A DNA stretch of 16,955 nucleotides from the NCBI GenBank assembly GCA_003524845.1, contig DQGR01000078.1:1-16955 (forward strand), in the 5' to 3' direction. Source of the stretch: Patescibacteria group bacterium. GTDB taxonomy: Bacteria > Patescibacteriota > Microgenomatia > UBA10105. The first letter of the stretch is position 1. The number at the start of each line of letters is the position of its first letter. The notes beneath the pieces are model-generated. The model was not told the DNA's origin. It saw only the letters and a program-made list of their open reading frames with translations, and did no database searches. Both the position numbers and the translations under genes were made by a program. Shown piece by piece: positions 6,813 to 13,645 of this stretch.

Positions 6813-7865
6813 ATGAAGGACCTAGTAAGAAAAGTCGCAGTAGGGTTAGCCTCAACCGCATTGGTCGCCCAGTCGTTGGTTATTCCGTCATTTGCTGAAA
6901 TTACGGTAGTCGTGTCCGGCAACGGATCTGACTCAAACAATGATGCAAATATCGACATCAATAACGCAACACAGGTCAACCAGTCAAATACGGCTAACGT
7001 TTCAAATAACGTCAATGCATCCGCAAATACGGGAGGCAACGATGCTAAAGATAATACCGGAGGTGGAGTCAGTATTGACACCGGAGACGCTGAAGCTTCA
7101 GCCACCGTCGTGAATACCGTGAATTCCAATGAAGCAGTCGTTGAAGACTGTGGAGGATGTCCGGGAGATCTGAGTGTGGTAATTTCCGGCAACGGAAGTG
7201 ATTCACATAATGAGGTAGACGTTGATGTCAATAAATCACATAGCAAGAATCCAGAACCAAACAAATGGATTCAGCAGACTAATACTGCAAATGTGACCAA
7301 TGATGTCAATGTGAAAGCAAATTCCGGATACAACGATGCTGAGGATAACACCGGTGGTGATGTTGAAATCAACACTGGCGAAGCTACCGCAGAAGCTGTG
7401 GTCGTCAACCAGCTTAATGCAAACGTTGCATGGTTGGGAGGCTCAAACGGTGGTGCGTTAGAACTCATTATCAGCGGAAATGGTTCTGATTCAGACAACG
7501 ATATTGATGTGGATTTGAACGACAACGTCGGAATTCTGCAAAATAACTACGCCAATGTCAGCAATGAAGTTGATGTAAAAGCCAATAGTGGCAAGAACGA
7601 CGCAGAAGATAATACCGGAGGCACAACCTCAATCGACACAGGTGATGCAGAAGCAGGCGCAATGGTAGATACCATGGCTAACTTCAACGCAGCATATGTG
7701 GCTGATTGTTGTTTGTTCGATGGCTTGGTCAAAATTGCCGGCAACGGCACTGACTCGGAAAACGACGTAGATCTGGATCTCGCATCCAGTCTGTATACCG
7801 CACAAGACAACGTACTGGCATGTGGAAGACGTGGAAGAATTCCCGTTCCCATTCCCGTTAGTTAG
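6813..7865 (+). CDS. Exported GNGSDS-repeat surface protein, interrupted by a frameshift
   Basis: The product has a Sec signal peptide (1-28, ending IPSFA before EITVVV). Four modules follow, beginning near residues 33, 122, 218 and 307. Each runs SGNGSDSxND, then QxNxANVxNxV, then ANSGxNDAxDNTGG, then IDTGDAEAxAxVV. Such N/G/D/T-rich alternation suggests a beta-solenoid; this is inference. Cys pairs (DCGGC, DCC) occur between modules. The fourth module breaks after TAQDNV and the frame ends in an unrelated GRRGRIPVPIPVS. The module's missing part (LADSGKNDAEDNTGD ... IDTGN) continues in the +1 frame to 8148, so the ancestral protein was about 445 residues. GTG 6798 lies inside the Shine-Dalgarno, so the ATG at 6813 is chosen. 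It is first of three related genes. Confidence 0.8.
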   Translation: MKDLVRKVAVGLASTALVAQSLVIPSFAEITVVVSGNGSDSNNDANIDINNATQVNQSNTANVSNNVNASANTGGNDAKDNTGGGVSIDTGDAEASATVVNTVNSNEAVVEDCGGCPGDLSVVISGNGSDSHNEVDVDVNKSHSKNPEPNKWIQQTNTANVTNDVNVKANSGYNDAEDNTGGDVEINTGEATAEAVVVNQLNANVAWLGGSNGGALELIISGNGSDSDNDIDVDLNDNVGILQNNYANVSNEVDVKANSGKNDAEDNTGGTTSIDTGDAEAGAMVDTMANFNAAYVADCCLFDGLVKIAGNGTDSENDVDLDLASSLYTAQDNVLACGRRGRIPVPIPVS

Positions 7866-8148
7866 CGAGTTCCCATTTGATGGACATCATCGTCAAGATT
7901 GCAATGAGGTCGAAGCGCTTGCTGACAGTGGCAAGAACGACGCCGAAGACAACACAGGCGATCCGGAGCACGATCCGTCAATTGATACCGGTAATGCAGC
8001 TACAACTGTAGAAGTTGCAACCAGCGGTAATTCAAACGTCTTTTCAACCGGAGACGCGATGCCCTCTCCTTCACCATGGGATTCATGGGAAGAAGATGGA
8101 AGCATGAATTGGTGGTTTTGGTTTTTAACCGGCTCAATGGAAGGTTAA
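7822..8148 (+). pseudogene. Frameshifted 3' part of the GNGSDS-repeat surface protein
   Basis: This +1-frame segment is open from 7771 and carries the end of the fourth module (EALADSGKNDAEDNTGD, SIDTGNAATTVEV) and the protein's C-terminus, a Trp-rich tail (DSWEEDGSMNWWFWFLTG). The continuity of the module across two frames shows it belongs to the gene at 6813. The GTG at 7822 is not a convincing start: no ribosome-binding site, and it would begin mid-module. The first residues (EDVEEFPFPFPLVSEFPFDG) come from a low-complexity TTCCC-rich stretch (about 7840-7885) and do not fit the module, so that stretch may have been altered together with the frame. The alternative is an assembly or sequencing error of +1 or -2 bases near 7805-7830. 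Confidence 0.7.
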
Positions 8149-8166
8149 GTCAAGTCCCCAATTAAA

Positions 8167-8214
8167 CTTTTCTATACCCTGCTCCGCCTAAAAAGCGGGG
8201 CAGGGGAAGAAAAG
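8167..8214. repeat. Long intergenic inverted repeat
   Basis: CCCTGCTCCGC (8177-8187) pairs with GCGGGGCAGGG (8195-8205) with one G-U pair and a seven-base loop. CTTTTC (8167-8172) and GAAAAG (8209-8214) extend the stem outside a small internal loop. No T-run follows on the + strand, so a simple intrinsic terminator is not supported. It may slow or process the transcript between the two surface-protein genes, or be another mobile palindrome. Confidence 0.6.
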
Positions 8215-8249
8215 ACCAAATAATAAAAAAATAAATAAAGGTAACTATC

Positions 8250-10583
8250 ATGCAAAAATTAATTTTTAAAACAGTCACAATTCTAACGATTATTGCTTTG
8301 ACACTTGCACCATTCAAAACAGTGGCTTTGGCCCAGATTCCGCCGGCTCCACCACAGGCGCCATCGGCTCCTTCTGCACCGAGCGCACCCACTCCACCAG
8401 CGCCGCCTGCGCCTCCACAACCGCCATCGGCTCCTTCTGCACCGGAAGCGCCAACAGCTCCTCCCGCAGCTCCGGAAGCGCCCACCGCGCCATCTGCTCC
8501 CACCGCGACAAATACTGATACTACTCCTGTGAATCAGGATACCAATCCTACTTCTCAGGATGGGCAATCAACAAACGCTGAACATCATGGAAATACCGGG
8601 GGGGAGACAAATACGGGGACGTCTACCGAAAGCACTTCAAATTCTGATGCAACTGTAGCCGAAACCAACACCCAAGGCCAAACCTCCGGCGCTCAGGACT
8701 CAAGTCATGGTGACGGCGATCCGATAATAACGACCGGAGATGCAAATTCGAGTGCGATCCTGACGAATTCTGCCAATACTAATTTAAGTGGAAGTGGATC
8801 CGGTTCAAGTGGAGATATTAACGTCGGTAATCAAGGTAACGGCTCAGGTTCTACCAATTCAGGTACGGTTAACACGGATAATTCCTCAGACACGGTGCAA
8901 ATAAACGACGCTCAAGTAAGCAACGATCTTAATTTACAGTCAGTTTCCGGTGACAATGAGTCTTCATATAATGTTGGGTCATCATCAATTACAACCGGAG
9001 ACGCAAACACTACGGCAACGGTCATAAATGGCGTTAACACCAATACTGACGGCGTTTCTGTAATTGAATTTAATATCGATGACACGCACACTGGAGACAT
9101 CGTGCTCGCGTTCCCTGAAACTTCTGGCTGTACCGCCACCGTATGCAGAACGAATGGCACTATAAGCGCACAGAATACTGGAAACGGGAGTGATTCCACC
9201 AATACTACAGGAGTTACGGTTGATGGCAGCGACAATACCTTTCAACAAAACACGGCTGATGTTACGAACGATTTATTATTAGTAGCTGATTCGGGTACCA
9301 ATGAAACCAGTCACAATACCGGAGGCGACAATTCAATCACCACTGGTGATGCCAATGTGGTTGCGACCGTTGGGAATTTTGTCAACAATAATATTTCCGG
9401 TGCAGGTGAAGTTTTAATCGCAGTCGTCAACATCTTCGGTGATTTAATCGGCGACATACTATTGCCTGAATCAAGTTTGGCGCAGTCAGGAGGCACGACC
9501 GTCGTTAATTCCGGAAACGGCAGTGACTCAACCAATACCGGAAACGTGACTATTGATAATTCCCAAAATACTACCCAGACAAACCTGGCTACCATTCAAA
9601 ATAATCTGGACGTGATTGCCAATACCGGTGACAACGAGGCAATCAAGAATACCGCGGGCTTTGCCAACGGTGATAACGTGATTGATTCCGGTGATGCATC
9701 GGTTGATGTCAATGTGGTCAATATTGCCAACTCAAATGTCTTAGGTGACGATGTCTGGTGGCTGGTATTTGTCAATGACGCATCCGGCAACTGGGTCGGC
9801 CGAATTCTCGGCAGCCCGGATGGCGCCACCATGGCCGGAAGTGCAGGCACAGAATTTATTATGTCGCCTGACGGTACAATTCTCGCCCAAAATACCGGCA
9901 ATGGGAGTGGTTCAACCAACACGACCGATGTAAATGTTGATAATTCCAGTACGACTACCCAACAAAATACCGCAAACGTAACTAATAACTTGTCCCTGGT
10001 TGCCAATACCGGAAATAACCAAGCCAGCTACAACACCGGTGGCAGCAATTCAATAACGACCGGTAATGCCAATGTGATGGCAAATATTATGAACTTTGTG
10101 AATAATAACTTTGCGGGTGGCAAGGTGATGATTTCGATTGTGAACGTTTTCGGCAGCTGGCTGGGTGACTTTGTAACTCCAGGCCATGAAGCGGAAATTG
10201 CCCAGAATACTGGTGGCACTGGTGTAAATACTGGTGAATCGCACAGCTCGTCCAATGACAATAACGACAGCAATAGTGACGCAAATAATAGTAGTGAAAA
10301 TGACAGCCAGGGTTCAGTAATTGCAATGGCTGCCGGGACGGTGGCCACCACAGGTAATGCATACGCAAACGTAAACACCGGATCAGGTACTACCACGAAT
10401 TTGGTAGCCGGAGCAATATATGAGGATAACACGATAACAGTGCCAGAAAATCCAGCTATGGTTGCGTCAACCACCACATTGCCGGCCTGGTTCTGGAGAT
10501 TATTTGCAGCTGTAGTTGGACTCGCCATTATCAAAAAAGGAATTCAAACACTAAAAGCGAGAAATACAGCACACGCACTCTAA
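8250..10583 (+). CDS. Large exported GNGSDS-repeat surface protein with Pro/Ala stalk and C-terminal membrane anchor
   Basis: The 777-residue product has a signal peptide (1-28, ending TVALA before QIPP) and a Pro/Ala/Ser-rich stalk (about 30-88, PAPPQAPSAPSAP style) suited to crossing a wall or S-layer. A divergent first module is followed by four clear ones beginning near residues 193, 308, 420 and 547. Each has NxGNGSxSTN, QxNxAxVxNxL, SGxNxxxxNxG and ITTGDANxxATVxN. Between modules lie hydrophobic segments such as VLIAVVNIFGDLIGDILLP and VMISIVNVFGSWLGDFVTP. A Ser/Asn/Asp-rich tail (about 665-700) precedes a C-terminal helix (about 745-766) with a basic end (KKGIQTLKAR). There is no LPxTG motif, so it is held by the membrane helix. 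AAAGGT lies upstream of ATG 8250. It shares its module with the genes on both sides. The function is unknown; adhesion or a surface layer is a guess. Confidence 0.85.
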   Translation: MQKLIFKTVTILTIIALTLAPFKTVALAQIPPAPPQAPSAPSAPSAPTPPAPPAPPQPPSAPSAPEAPTAPPAAPEAPTAPSAPTATNTDTTPVNQDTNPTSQDGQSTNAEHHGNTGGETNTGTSTESTSNSDATVAETNTQGQTSGAQDSSHGDGDPIITTGDANSSAILTNSANTNLSGSGSGSSGDINVGNQGNGSGSTNSGTVNTDNSSDTVQINDAQVSNDLNLQSVSGDNESSYNVGSSSITTGDANTTATVINGVNTNTDGVSVIEFNIDDTHTGDIVLAFPETSGCTATVCRTNGTISAQNTGNGSDSTNTTGVTVDGSDNTFQQNTADVTNDLLLVADSGTNETSHNTGGDNSITTGDANVVATVGNFVNNNISGAGEVLIAVVNIFGDLIGDILLPESSLAQSGGTTVVNSGNGSDSTNTGNVTIDNSQNTTQTNLATIQNNLDVIANTGDNEAIKNTAGFANGDNVIDSGDASVDVNVVNIANSNVLGDDVWWLVFVNDASGNWVGRILGSPDGATMAGSAGTEFIMSPDGTILAQNTGNGSGSTNTTDVNVDNSSTTTQQNTANVTNNLSLVANTGNNQASYNTGGSNSITTGNANVMANIMNFVNNNFAGGKVMISIVNVFGSWLGDFVTPGHEAEIAQNTGGTGVNTGESHSSSNDNNDSNSDANNSSENDSQGSVIAMAAGTVATTGNAYANVNTGSGTTTNLVAGAIYEDNTITVPENPAMVASTTTLPAWFWRLFAAVVGLAIIKKGIQTLKARNTAHAL

Positions 10584-10590
10584 TTAGTCC

Positions 10591-10617
10591 TGCCAGAGGA
10601 TGGCAACTACCCCTCTG
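10591..10617 (+). promoter_or_regulatory. Overlapping alternative hairpins after the stop
   Basis: TGCCA (10591-10595) can pair with TGGCA (10601-10605), or CAGAGG (10594-10599) with CCTCTG (10612-10617). The two use shared bases, so only one can form. They sit between two surface-protein genes, just before the hairpin at 10623-10646. Confidence 0.35.
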
Positions 10618-10622
10618 TCATT

Positions 10623-10653
10623 CCGTCGTCCTGAAAGGACGTGCGGAGTTTTT
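10623..10653 (+). promoter_or_regulatory. Hairpin plus T-run overlapping a ribosome-binding site
   Basis: CGTCCT (10627-10632) pairs with AGGACG (10636-10641) over a GAA loop, and CCG (10623-10625) with CGG (10644-10646). Five T follow at 10649-10653. The last two stem bases are also the GG of the Shine-Dalgarno GGAG (10645-10648) for ATG 10658. The element could act as a weak terminator, as a cover over the ribosome-binding site, or as both. Confidence 0.45.
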
Positions 10654-10657
10654 GAGT

Positions 10658-11803
10658 ATGAAACGAATTTTACAGATAAATTTGAGCCTCGCACTCATCC
10701 TGCTTTTAAGCAGGTTTGCTGTACCTGTTTTTGCTGAAATTCAAATCGAAGTAAACAATAACGGAGCAGATAGTGTTAACTCAATTGACCAATCTGTTTC
10801 GCAAACCACCAATGTGTCGCAGTCAAATAGCGCTGAAGTACATGAGGAAGTCAGTTCAGGCGCCAATTCTATAAGTGATAGCAATGGTCAGACTTCGGAA
10901 ATTACGACTGGCAACGTGGATAGTTCAACTTCAGTTACGACACAGGTTAACAATTCTCAAGTTACTACCGGATGTTGCCAAGAGGAACAGACTATTACTA
11001 TTTCCGGAAACGGCAGCGGTTCCACCAACACGGTTAATTCCCAGGTTTCACAAAACACCACGGTTTCCGTAATTCAGTCTGCACAAGTCAAAAATAATTT
11101 TTCGACCAAAGCCATTTCAGGAGTAAATACGGTCAAAGACAGCGCGGGAAATGTCCTCATAATTACCGGAGACGTGATAAACGAGCAGTCAGTAGACACA
11201 GTTTTAAATGAAGCAATCATTACTGGAAAAGTGTCGCTGACTGATGTCCTTATTCTTCTTAAAGGCAATGCAGCTGATTCAGATAACCTAGTAAATCTGA
11301 AGCTGACTGATAATCTGACAATTTTCCGGGAAAATGAAGCAACGGTAAAAAATAATTTTTATTCGGAACTAATCAGCGGAAACAACAGCGTACTTGGCAA
11401 CTTAAATAATGTCATTATCAAAACCGGCGATATTATTTCAAAAATTGATGTAGTAAATGGTCCTGTTAATTCCGGCGGTGTTGAAGTCTTGTGTTGCGAA
11501 GACGGCCAGCCGATTCCGCCCACCATTCCTCCGGGCGATCATCCTTCGCTTCCGCCTTCAGGAGGAGTTACCTCTCCAACTGGTGGTAGTTCTTCAAATC
11601 CGGGAAATAATAGCGGTGCAAACGGTGGTAATGGTTCGGCTGCAGCAGTCCTGGCTGATCTGTTACCGATTACCGGCGCATCTGCACTTCATTTTTGGAT
11701 GTGGGCAGTAGTGTATCTCCTCATGTTCTTATCAGGGCTCTACGCGCGACTTCGAGCAGGCAGATCGCCTGACCTGCGTTTTGCGCAAACCCGGTACGCC
11801 TAA
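10658..11803 (+). CDS. LPxTG-type cell-surface protein with three GNGSDS-like modules
   Basis: The 381-residue product has a signal peptide (1-26, ending VPVFA before EIQIE) and three modules beginning near residues 33 (NNNGADSVN), 115 (SGNGSGSTN) and 200 (LKGNAADSDN). These are more diverged than in the two preceding genes and richer in V/I/K. Cys pairs sit after modules one and three (TGCCQE, VLCCED). A Pro/Gly/Ser/Asn linker (about 285-325) leads to LPITG (336-340), a hydrophobic helix (about 344-364) and a basic tail (RLRAGR). That order is the classical sortase sorting signal, though the tail is longer than usual. A sortase would cleave T-G and link the protein to the envelope; none is encoded in this window. 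A TTG two codons upstream is in frame, but GGAG nine bases before ATG 10658 decides the start. It ends at a strong terminator, closing the three-gene set. Confidence 0.84.
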   Translation: MKRILQINLSLALILLLSRFAVPVFAEIQIEVNNNGADSVNSIDQSVSQTTNVSQSNSAEVHEEVSSGANSISDSNGQTSEITTGNVDSSTSVTTQVNNSQVTTGCCQEEQTITISGNGSGSTNTVNSQVSQNTTVSVIQSAQVKNNFSTKAISGVNTVKDSAGNVLIITGDVINEQSVDTVLNEAIITGKVSLTDVLILLKGNAADSDNLVNLKLTDNLTIFRENEATVKNNFYSELISGNNSVLGNLNNVIIKTGDIISKIDVVNGPVNSGGVEVLCCEDGQPIPPTIPPGDHPSLPPSGGVTSPTGGSSSNPGNNSGANGGNGSAAAVLADLLPITGASALHFWMWAVVYLLMFLSGLYARLRAGRSPDLRFAQTRYA

Positions 11804-11832
11804 AAAGACTCTGTTCAACCAGAGTCTTTTTT
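11803..11832 (+). terminator. Strong intrinsic terminator closing the repeat-protein cluster
   Basis: AAAAGACTCTG (11803-11813) pairs perfectly with CAGAGTCTTTT (11820-11830) over a six-base loop, and the T-run extends to 11832. It begins at the last base of the stop codon of the LPxTG protein gene. Confidence 0.92.
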
Positions 11833-11903
11833 GATCTATTTAATATGTAATAGATATGTAGAAAGTTGTGTTTAGTCAGTAAAAAGATTTATAAAGATCC
11901 TGC

Positions 11904-11941
11904 TTGACAAACTTATAACAAATCGTTAAAAACAGTATAAG
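11904..11941 (+). promoter_or_regulatory. Probable promoter of the TasA-like/signal peptidase cluster
   Basis: TTGACA is at 11904-11909, but no -10 box sits at the usual distance. TATAAG (11936-11941) is 26 bases away, while TTATAA (11913-11918) has a 17-base spacing to that -10 box. GTTAAA (11925-11930) is an alternative -10 for TTGACA at 15 bases. The region after a strong terminator and before a structured leader is where a promoter is expected; the exact boxes are uncertain. Confidence 0.45.
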
Positions 11942-11947
11942 TTAATT

Positions 11948-11992
11948 ATGAACACTTCTACTACTAATAAAAATAGTTGCGACTTACCATAA
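11948..11992 (+). CDS. Possible 14-residue leader peptide
   Basis: ATG at 11948, seven bases after the TATAAG box, opens MNTSTTNKNSCDLP and stops at 11990-11992, two bases into the following terminator stem. It is Thr/Ser/Asn-rich. The translating ribosome would cover the left outer arm (11970-11980), as in classical attenuators. It has no ribosome-binding site and would depend on leaderless initiation. A chance ORF of this size is common, so support is weak. Confidence 0.25.
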   Translation: MNTSTTNKNSCDLP

Positions 11993-12028
11993 AAGCGCTT
12001 GGTGCGCTTTTTTTTGTGCAACTATTTT
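11970..12028 (+). terminator. Nested hairpin with intrinsic terminator (attenuator candidate)
   Basis: The outer stem pairs AAAATAGTTGC (11970-11980) with GCAACTATTTT (12018-12028), 11 perfect pairs. The inner stem pairs AAAAGCGC (11991-11998) with GCGCTTTT (12004-12011) over TTGGT and is followed by T to 12015, an intrinsic terminator. It sits about 155 bases before the next ATG with no real gene before it, so it would cut off a short RNA unless read through. Confidence 0.75.
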
Positions 12029-12099
12029 CGAGGACAGCACACTGACCTCACCGGACAGACCACACAAAAAGTACGAGTTAGTTATTGCTGTGTTTACTA

Positions 12100-12170
12100 T
12101 TCGAACGAAGTGAGAACTTTCGTTCCAGCTAAATAATTAGGAAACTTCTCTCCGCCAGAGGCGGATCGAA
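12100..12170. repeat. Inverted-repeat element with TTCGA...GAGAACT arms, copy 2
   Basis: The left arm TTCGAACGAAGTGAGAACT (12100-12118) and the right arm (12144-12170), which begins ACTTCTC and ends GGCGGATCGAA, are imperfect inverses. The element matches the plan of 1165-1242, including AT-rich filler containing ATTAGG or CTATTAGG between the arms. Both copies lie just upstream of a gene start. Confidence 0.6.
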
Positions 12171-12182
12171 GAATAAACTGAT

Positions 12183-13484
12183 ATGAAAACTATCCTGCAA
12201 CGAGTTTTTCTCATTGGCAGTCTTCTTTCACTGGTTGGTTTGGCCAGTACCGGTGCCCTTTTTTCTGACGTAGAGAACTCTACGAGTAACGTCTTTGCAA
12301 CCGGCGGCATTGATCTGCAAATAGATAATTCCAGTTGGTATAACAGTGAAGTTCACGAGGCAACCAGCTGGACTCTTGCAGATCTGACTGACCAGTTATT
12401 TTTTAACTTCACGGATCTGAAACCCGGAGATTTATCAGAAGATACCATTAGTTTTCATGTCAATAATAACGATCACTGGTTGTGTGCCAATGTTGAATTG
12501 ACTGAATCAGGCGAAAATACCATTAATGAGCCTGAATCCGCGGCTGGGGATACGACCGATGGCATTTGGTCAGGGGAACTTGATGAACATCTGGAATTCA
12601 TCTTCTGGGCAGATGATGGGGATAATGTACTGGAAGATAACGAAACTATTTTACTAAACGGTAAACCTGACAGTTTGCCGCAAAATCCGGGTATTCCTGG
12701 CGTGACCTACGCAATTGCCGATTCTACCCACAACGTATATTCCGGTCTTCCCGATGATCCGCTGCCCGGTGATGTCCCGTATTATATTGGCAAAGCCTGG
12801 TGTTTTGGTGAACTGACTCCGGCTCCGGTTGCGGCTGGTGCGGGTGTGAATCCTGGAATCAACCCGGGTGTTACCTGCGATGGATCCCTGGAAACCAATA
12901 TTTCCCAAACTGATACGCTGAAAGGGAATGTCAGTTTTACCGCAGTCCAGTCGCGCGATTTACCAGACTATGCGTGTGGTCAACCGCTTGTGTGTGTTGA
13001 GACGTATGCCAGTACTGCCTCACATAATAATCAAGGTACCCGGAAGAACGGAAGCGCAGTTTTAGCCAACCGTTCTGTTCCAAGTGCCATGTTTGGCCCG
13101 CCCCAAACCAGTGGAGCACCGTCAGATGTCGGTTTTCCAGCCGGATCGTTTTTCTCGCTCGGCTTTACCAACGGCAATATTGTAGTCGGGTTTGCAAATC
13201 CCTTCTTCCCCAATCCGAGTGGAGCTGATTTGCAGGTATTTGAGGTGACCGGAGGCGTCTATCCGGATGAGAAAGTCAAAGTAGAAGTGAGTTCAAGTAA
13301 TAGCGGCCCATGGACTTTGGTCAGTGCGGCTGCTACCCGGGATGAAGATCTGGAATTGCCGGGAAGTGTTGCTTCTGCCCAATTTGTGCAGTTGACTGAT
13401 GTTTCCGATATCACACTTTTTGAACCAACTGCCGATGCCTATGACGTCGATGCGGTGAAGGCAGGATGTGGTGTTGCGCAGTAA
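12183..13484 (+). CDS. TasA/camelysin-like protein with SipW-type signal and C-terminal beta-sandwich domain
   Basis: The 433-residue product starts with a SipW-type signal: basic end, hydrophobic helix (about 9-25), then STGALFSDVENSTSNVFATGGIDLQID, the pattern of TasA/CalY substrates. The N-terminal domain (to about 262) has the family core LKPGDLSEDTISFHVNNND followed by a W-x-C and, later, GKAWCFG ... TC ... FTAVQSR ... C. The C-terminal domain (about 272-433) has a strand pattern SLGFTNGNIVVGFANPFFPNPSGADLQVFE ... KVKVEVS ... AYDVDAVKA. This resembles the jelly-roll-like domains of exported proteins that end in xFDVDAV. TasA relatives form extracellular fibres; here that is inference. 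The next gene is a paralogue in its N-terminal half, and the signal peptidase lies after it. No obvious ribosome-binding site precedes the ATG. Confidence 0.85.
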   Translation: MKTILQRVFLIGSLLSLVGLASTGALFSDVENSTSNVFATGGIDLQIDNSSWYNSEVHEATSWTLADLTDQLFFNFTDLKPGDLSEDTISFHVNNNDHWLCANVELTESGENTINEPESAAGDTTDGIWSGELDEHLEFIFWADDGDNVLEDNETILLNGKPDSLPQNPGIPGVTYAIADSTHNVYSGLPDDPLPGDVPYYIGKAWCFGELTPAPVAAGAGVNPGINPGVTCDGSLETNISQTDTLKGNVSFTAVQSRDLPDYACGQPLVCVETYASTASHNNQGTRKNGSAVLANRSVPSAMFGPPQTSGAPSDVGFPAGSFFSLGFTNGNIVVGFANPFFPNPSGADLQVFEVTGGVYPDEKVKVEVSSSNSGPWTLVSAAATRDEDLELPGSVASAQFVQLTDVSDITLFEPTADAYDVDAVKAGCGVAQ

Positions 13485-13496
13485 AGAATCAACGTG

Positions 13497-13602
13497 GCTC
13501 TCCACTTCGGTCGAGCAAAAATAATATATATTTCGTTCGAGCGGAGTCGAGAACTTCATTAACAAAAATAAAAAATAATGTTGCTCTCCACTTCGGTCGA
13601 GC
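13497..13602. repeat. Three-arm repeat between the TasA-like genes
   Basis: GCTCTCCACTTCGGTCGAGC occurs twice in direct orientation (13497-13516 and 13583-13602), with the inverse-like arm GTTCGAGCGGAGTCGAGAAC (13535-13554) between them. Either outer arm can pair with the middle arm, giving two alternative hairpins. Arm sequences resemble the TTCGA...GAGAACT elements at 1165 and 12100. Confidence 0.75.
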
Positions 13603-13645
13603 GAAATTATTACGTTTAATAATTTCTAGTGAGAGGAGGTGAAAA

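Larger units (their letters stand above)
11833..12182. other. 350-base leader region before the TasA-like genes
   Basis: After the terminator at 11832 this interval holds, in order, a probable promoter (11904-11941), a possible 14-codon leader ORF (11948-11992), a nested hairpin/terminator (11970-12028), and an inverted-repeat element (12100-12170) ending 12 bases before the ATG at 12183. Between 12029 and 12099 I see nothing recognisable. Confidence 0.5.

Noticed and set aside
7805..7830. Programmed +1 ribosomal frameshift in the first repeat protein
   Set aside because: No slippery codon plus stop or RF2-like context was seen at the switch point, and the adjacent low-complexity patch does not fit the module; mutation or assembly error is simpler.
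6779..10534. Long antisense open frames across the repeat-protein genes
   Set aside because: They follow from the biased Asn/Thr/Gly/Asp codons of the + strand, have Ser/Pro/Leu-rich low-complexity products, no ribosome-binding sites and no recognisable domain.
13497..13602. Possible CRISPR-like direct repeat pair
   Set aside because: There are only two direct copies, the spacer contains an inverse arm, and no cas genes are near; it fits a hairpin repeat.
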